DNA from: PALSA-607 sp036501485 | GTDB lineage: Bacteria; Actinomycetota; Actinomycetes; Acidothermales; Acidothermaceae | DNA: 63,009 nt | Direction of reading: 5' to 3' | Assembly: GCA_036501485.1 (NCBI GenBank) | Contig: DASYAG010000030.1 | Location: forward strand, 1-63,009 | Part shown: piece after piece, positions 59,654 to 63,009 of the stretch | How the letters are laid out: each line of letters opens with the position of its first letter | Position numbering within the stretch: the stretch's first letter is position 1 | Notes under the pieces: generated by a model | Database searches by the model: none | Told to the model about the DNA's origin: nothing | What the model saw: the letters and a program-made list of their open reading frames with translations, nothing else | Translations under genes and position numbers: made by a program

Positions 59654-60001
59654 GTGGCCGAACGCGTCGGGCCCATGCGATCCTGCGTGGGATGTAAGAA
59701 GCGGGCGGCTAAGTCCGACCTTCTGCGTCTCGCAGTGGTCCGGGTCGACGAGGAGTTTCGCGTCGTGCCCGATCCACGCGGGCAGCGCTCGGGCCGGGGC
59801 GCCTCGTTGCATCCCGATCCGTACTGCCTAGATCTCGCCGAGCGACGTCGGGCGTTCCCCAGGGCGTTCCGCCTGCCGGGTCCGCTCGATTCCACCGCTG
59901 TGCGGGAGCACCTGGAAGGCTCGACCGTAGTCGCAGTAGTCGCAGTAGTCGCAGTGCAGCAGTTGGTCGTTGAACAGGAAGCAGGTCGAGCGAGTCGATG
60001 A
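59654..60001 (+). CDS. ylxR: YlxR (RNA-binding, DUF448) protein
   Basis: A small RNA-binding protein with the signature MRSCVGCKKRAAKSDLLRLA and DPRGQRSGRGASLHPDPYC, the K-turn-like DUF448 core. GTG 59654 (115 residues) is chosen because related proteins begin VGP(I/M)R.CVGC; ATG 59675 is an alternative. The C-terminus has VVAVVAVVAV encoded by tandem 9-bp repeats, an unusual hydrophobic tail. It lies eight bases after nusA and before infB in the conserved order. Confidence 0.88.
   Translation: MAERVGPMRSCVGCKKRAAKSDLLRLAVVRVDEEFRVVPDPRGQRSGRGASLHPDPYCLDLAERRRAFPRAFRLPGPLDSTAVREHLEGSTVVAVVAVVAVQQLVVEQEAGRASR
59927..59953 (+). repeat. three tandem 9-bp repeats in the ylxR tail
   Basis: Three exact copies of GTAGTCGCA, encoding Val-Val-Ala, near the 3' end of ylxR. 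They are in frame and could vary in number by slippage. No functional meaning is evident. Confidence 0.8.
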
Positions 60002-60054
60002 GCCGTCAATGAGTGCGCAGCGATGAGTAAGGCGCGACATGAGTAAGTAACGAC

Positions 60055-60087
60055 GGCCCGGGTTCGACCAGATCGATCACCCGGGCC
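60055..60087 (+). promoter_or_regulatory. hairpin before infB
   Basis: GGCCCGGGT (60055-60063) and ACCCGGGCC (60079-60087) form a perfect 9-bp stem with a 15-nt loop, ending 16 bp before the infB GTG and next to AGGAG and GGGAG. It could act as an internal processing or attenuation site that sets infB level apart from ylxR, or affect ribosome binding. No T-run follows, so full termination is unlikely. Confidence 0.5.
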
Positions 60088-60103
60088 AGGAGACGGGAGT
60101 CAC

Positions 60104-62962
60104 GTGGCCAAGGTTCGGGTGTATGAGCTCGCCAAAGAGCTCAATGTTGAAAGCAAGGCCGTCATGGCCAAGCTTCAGGAATTCGGGGAGTTCGTTCGTT
60201 CGGCCTCCTCAACAATCGAGGCGCCAGTCGTTCGCAAGCTCAGGGAGTCCTTCCCTGCGCCTGCGGCAGTTGCCGCGCCCCCTGCCGCGCCTAAGGCAGC
60301 GGCCACCGCGCGTACGGCTGACAAGCCGCGCGCCGTCGAAGCGCCGCCCGTCGTGGTCGCACCTGTGGCAGCGCCACCGGCCACGGCAGCCACCGTGGCA
60401 TCGGCACCAGACCGGGTGAGCCCGTCGACCGAAGTCTTCCGCGCGCCCGTGGCACCAGCCGCCCAAGCGGCCACGCCCGCGGCCGCACCCACCGTCAGTC
60501 GTCCTGGTGACTCCGGCGCAGCGCGCCCGGCAGCTGGCCCGCGTCCGGGTCCCGCCGTCCCGCGTGCGACGTCCGGCCCGCCGCGCATGGGCAACAACCC
60601 CTTCACCTCGCAAGCGTCAACGGCGCCGCGGCCACCGCTCGCGCCTGGTGCCGTTCCGGGCGTGCCGCGCCCTGCCGGTCCGGGTACCGGTGCGCCTCGA
60701 CCCGCAGGAATGCCACCACGACCCGGTGGTGCCGGCGGCATCGGTGCCAACCGGCCGTCACCCGCAGGCATGCCTCCCCGCCCCGCAACCGGTGGTCCCG
60801 GTGGCTACGGCGCGCGCGGCCCCGCAACAGGTGGTCCCGGAGCTGGCCGTCCGGCCGGTCCTGGCGGCGCCCGCGGCGGCTTCACCTCTGCACGTCCCGG
60901 CGGTCCAAGTGTCGGTCGTAGCGGTCCCGGTGGCGGCCCAGGCGGTCCCGGCGGTCCGGGTGCCGGTCCTGGCGGTCCGCCCGGAGCTGGCGGCGGTCGT
61001 CCCGGTCCTGGTGGTCGCGGTCGTGGCGGCGGCACCGCCGGCGCGTTCGGTCGTGGACCAGGCGGTCGGCCCACTCGTGGCCGCAAGTCGAAGAAGCAGC
61101 GGCGTCAAGAGTTCGACAACATGCAGGCCCCGTCGATCGGTGGCGTGCAGGTTCCTCGTGGCAACGGTCAGGTGCTCCGGCTGCCGCGGGGCTCGTCGCT
61201 GTCTGACTTTGCCGATCGCATCGGCGCCAACCCGGCGTCGCTCGTCCAGGTGATGTTCCACCTAGGCGAGATGGTGACCGCGACCCAGTCGGTCAACGAA
61301 GAGACGCTGCAACTTCTCGGTGCCGAGCTCGGTTATGACGTGCAGGTCGTCAGCCCCGAGGACGAAGACCGCGAGTTGCTAGAGAGCTTCGACCTCGAGT
61401 TCGGTGAGGACGAAGGCGGCGAGGGCGACCTCACGGCTCGTCCGCCGGTGGTCACTGTCATGGGTCACGTCGACCACGGCAAGACCAAGCTGCTCGACGC
61501 GATCCGTAACACCAACGTGGTTGCGCGCGAGCACGGTGGCATCACACAGCACATCGGTGCCTACCAGGTCATCGCGGATTCGATCGCCGGTAAGCGGGCG
61601 ATCACCTTCATCGACACCCCTGGTCACGAGGCGTTCACCGCCATGCGTGCACGTGGTGCGCAGGTGACCGACATCGCGGTGCTCGTGGTCGCGGCCGACG
61701 ACGGCGTCATGCCGCAAACCATCGAGGCGCTCAACCACGCGCAAGCAGCCGGCGTCCCGATCGTCGTTGCGGTCAACAAGATCGACAAGGAAGACGCCGA
61801 CCCGACGAAGGTGCGCGGGCAGTTGACCGAATACGGGTTGGTCGCCGAGGAATACGGCGGCGACACGATGTTCGTCGACGTCTCAGCGAAGTCGAACCTC
61901 AACATCGACAAGCTGCTTGAGGCGATTCTGCTCACCGCAGACGCAGCGCTCGACATGCGGGCAAACGCCGACCAAGACGCGCAAGGGGTCGCCATCGAGG
62001 CACACCTCGACCGCGGCCGTGGTCCGGTCGCGACCGTCCTCGTGCAACGCGGAACGCTACGAGTCGGCGACTCGATCGTTGCCGGTGAGGCGTTCGGTCG
62101 AGTGCGCGCGATGCTCGACGAGTTTGGCGAGACCGTCGCCGAGGCGGGCCCTTCACGGCCGGTTCAGGTGCTCGGTTTCACCAGCGTCCCGGACGCCGGC
62201 GACAACTTCCTCGTCGTCCCCGAAGACCGGGTCGCCCGGCAGATCGCCGAGCGGCGTTCAGCGCGCGAGCGCAACGCCCAACTCGCCGACAGTCGTGGCC
62301 GGCGCAGTCTTGAAGACATCCTCGCCCGCATGGAGAAGGGCGAAGTCGAAGAACTCCGCCTCATCCTCAAGGGCGACGTCTCCGGTTCGGTCGAGGCCCT
62401 CGAAGACGCGTTGCTCAACCTCGATGTCGGTGAAGACGTCGACCTGCGGGTTATCGACCGCGGCGTCGGTGCCATCACGCAAAACGACGTCAACCTCGCG
62501 GTTGCGTCTGATGCGGTCATCATCGGCTTCAACGTCCGGCCGGCCGAGCGGGTCAGCGAGCTCATCGATCGCGAAGGCGTCGACGTCCGCTACTACTCGG
62601 TCATCTACCAGGCGATCGACGAGGTCGAGGCGGCACTCAAGGGTCTGCTGAAGCCCGAGTTCGAAGAGGCACGACTCGGTACCGCCGAGATTCGCGACGT
62701 CTTCCGCTCGAGCAAGTTCGGCAACATCGCAGGCTGCCTCGTGCGCTCCGGCGTCATCACCCGAAACTCCAAGGCTCGCTTGATCCGCGACGGTGTGGTG
62801 ATCAACGACCACCTCACGATCGAGTCGCTCAAGCGGTTCAAGGACGACGCAACTGAGGTCCGCGAGGGATACGAGTGCGGTATCGGGCTCGGGTCGTTCA
62901 ATGACATCAAGGTAGACGACGTGATTGAGACGTTCGAAATGAAAGAGAAGCCTCGGGCCTAG
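60104..62962 (+). CDS. infB: translation initiation factor IF-2
   Basis: 952 residues from GTG 60104. The N-terminal IF2-N domain (VRVYELAKELNVESKAVMAKL) is followed by ~270 residues of low complexity rich in Ala, Pro, Gly and Arg, as in many actinobacterial IF-2. A second IF2-N module is TRGRKSKKQRRQEFDNMQ-region onward. The GTPase domain has G1 GHVDHGKTKLLDAI, G2 GGITQHIGAYQV, G3 FIDTPGHEAF, G4 VAVNKIDKE and G5 DVSAKSNLN. The C-terminal domains II-IV include VVPEDRVARQIAERR and VRSGVITRNSKARLIRDG. The C-terminal fMet-tRNA-binding domain is complete. Confidence 0.97.
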   Translation: MAKVRVYELAKELNVESKAVMAKLQEFGEFVRSASSTIEAPVVRKLRESFPAPAAVAAPPAAPKAAATARTADKPRAVEAPPVVVAPVAAPPATAATVASAPDRVSPSTEVFRAPVAPAAQAATPAAAPTVSRPGDSGAARPAAGPRPGPAVPRATSGPPRMGNNPFTSQASTAPRPPLAPGAVPGVPRPAGPGTGAPRPAGMPPRPGGAGGIGANRPSPAGMPPRPATGGPGGYGARGPATGGPGAGRPAGPGGARGGFTSARPGGPSVGRSGPGGGPGGPGGPGAGPGGPPGAGGGRPGPGGRGRGGGTAGAFGRGPGGRPTRGRKSKKQRRQEFDNMQAPSIGGVQVPRGNGQVLRLPRGSSLSDFADRIGANPASLVQVMFHLGEMVTATQSVNEETLQLLGAELGYDVQVVSPEDEDRELLESFDLEFGEDEGGEGDLTARPPVVTVMGHVDHGKTKLLDAIRNTNVVAREHGGITQHIGAYQVIADSIAGKRAITFIDTPGHEAFTAMRARGAQVTDIAVLVVAADDGVMPQTIEALNHAQAAGVPIVVAVNKIDKEDADPTKVRGQLTEYGLVAEEYGGDTMFVDVSAKSNLNIDKLLEAILLTADAALDMRANADQDAQGVAIEAHLDRGRGPVATVLVQRGTLRVGDSIVAGEAFGRVRAMLDEFGETVAEAGPSRPVQVLGFTSVPDAGDNFLVVPEDRVARQIAERRSARERNAQLADSRGRRSLEDILARMEKGEVEELRLILKGDVSGSVEALEDALLNLDVGEDVDLRVIDRGVGAITQNDVNLAVASDAVIIGFNVRPAERVSELIDREGVDVRYYSVIYQAIDEVEAALKGLLKPEFEEARLGTAEIRDVFRSSKFGNIAGCLVRSGVITRNSKARLIRDGVVINDHLTIESLKRFKDDATEVREGYECGIGLGSFNDIKVDDVIETFEMKEKPRA

Positions 62963-63009
62963 GGCCGTGGCGTGGCCTTCGTGCCAATGCTCTTCCTTGG
63001 CCTGCTTCG
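62963..63009 (+). other. 47 bases after infB, no gene recognised
   Basis: Only 47 bases remain to the edge. A GTG near 62973 or later could open the next gene; related genomes often have a DUF503 or rbfA gene here, but too little is visible to say. Confidence 0.3.

Noticed and set aside
60175..61261. Minus-strand ORFs opposite the infB low-complexity region
   Set aside because: Composed of Gly/Pro/Ala/Arg runs caused by GC-rich repeats of infB; no protein family features.
1..63009. CRISPR array, transposase, insertion sequence, rRNA or tRNA genes
   Set aside because: I looked for regularly spaced repeats, DDE-type or HUH-type proteins and RNA gene signatures and saw none; subtle cases could be missed by eye.

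Overview
The window comes from a high-GC Actinomycetota chromosome. The evidence is a WhiG-type sigma factor, an MmpL-type exporter, a Rip1-type site-2 protease, a paired DUF4439/lipoprotein locus, frequent GTG starts, many ATGA overlaps, and the standard actinobacterial order of translation and isoprenoid genes. The lineage cannot be fixed further from sequence alone; a Frankiales/Jatrophihabitans-like relative would fit.

Layout. (1) Bases 1-4363 look like accessory DNA: short conserved-hypothetical genes on both strands, a DUF6221-type gene, a run of strong hairpins and loose spacing. This ends abruptly at the last ~36 codons of a yifB/comM-like Mg-chelatase gene, whose stop overlaps the dprA start. 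I read that as the right edge of a genomic island or deletion inside or at the 3' end of yifB. (2) 4471-13980 is core: dprA, xerC, whiG, a LytM/M23-like protein, a lipoprotein, rpsB, tsf, pyrH, frr, cdsA. (3) 14018-18678 is a minus-strand block: a DUF4232 lipoprotein, a divergent glyA under a ZTP (pfl) riboswitch, a Tim44-like protein and an SPFH protein, the last two both ending in zinc ribbons. (4) 18790-20324: rlmN and a small DivIVA-domain protein.

(5) 20342-39167 is an amine/polyamine catabolic region. One minus-strand operon (Lrp regulator, class III aminotransferase, PPOX-fold protein, PuuB-like oxidase) is joined throughout by 4-bp overlaps. A divergent aminobutyraldehyde dehydrogenase and an APC permease follow. 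Next is a plus-strand operon of ureohydrolase (SpeB-like), saccharopine-dehydrogenase-like enzyme, a second class III aminotransferase and MmsA. After these come a GGDEF-EAL protein, a DUF190 protein, a DinB/pentapeptide protein, a lipoprotein, GabT and an ACT protein. Together they could take agmatine or guanidino acids, putrescine and related amines to GABA, succinic semialdehyde, malonate semialdehyde and acetyl-CoA. PuuA, PuuD and GabD are not in the window.

(6) 39226-47849 returns to core: MmpL-type exporter, dxr, rip1/rseP, ispG, a GNAT protein, proS. (7) 47982-54147 is a complete dipeptide/oligopeptide ABC transporter, with a very strong hairpin separating the binding-protein gene from the rest. 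(8) 54225-57705: membrane protein, GH20 hexosaminidase lipoprotein without a clear start codon, and a DUF4439/lipoprotein pair. (9) 57893-62962 is the rimP-nusA-ylxR-infB transcription/translation operon.

No rRNA, tRNA, CRISPR array, transposase or island integrase was recognised. The items most worth following up are the yifB junction, the hairpin array at 876-1054, the ZTP riboswitch with its Shine-Dalgarno-masking hairpin, the 20-bp-spaced repeats before the GGDEF-EAL gene, the hairpin cluster at 38231-38375 and the two amine-degradation operons.
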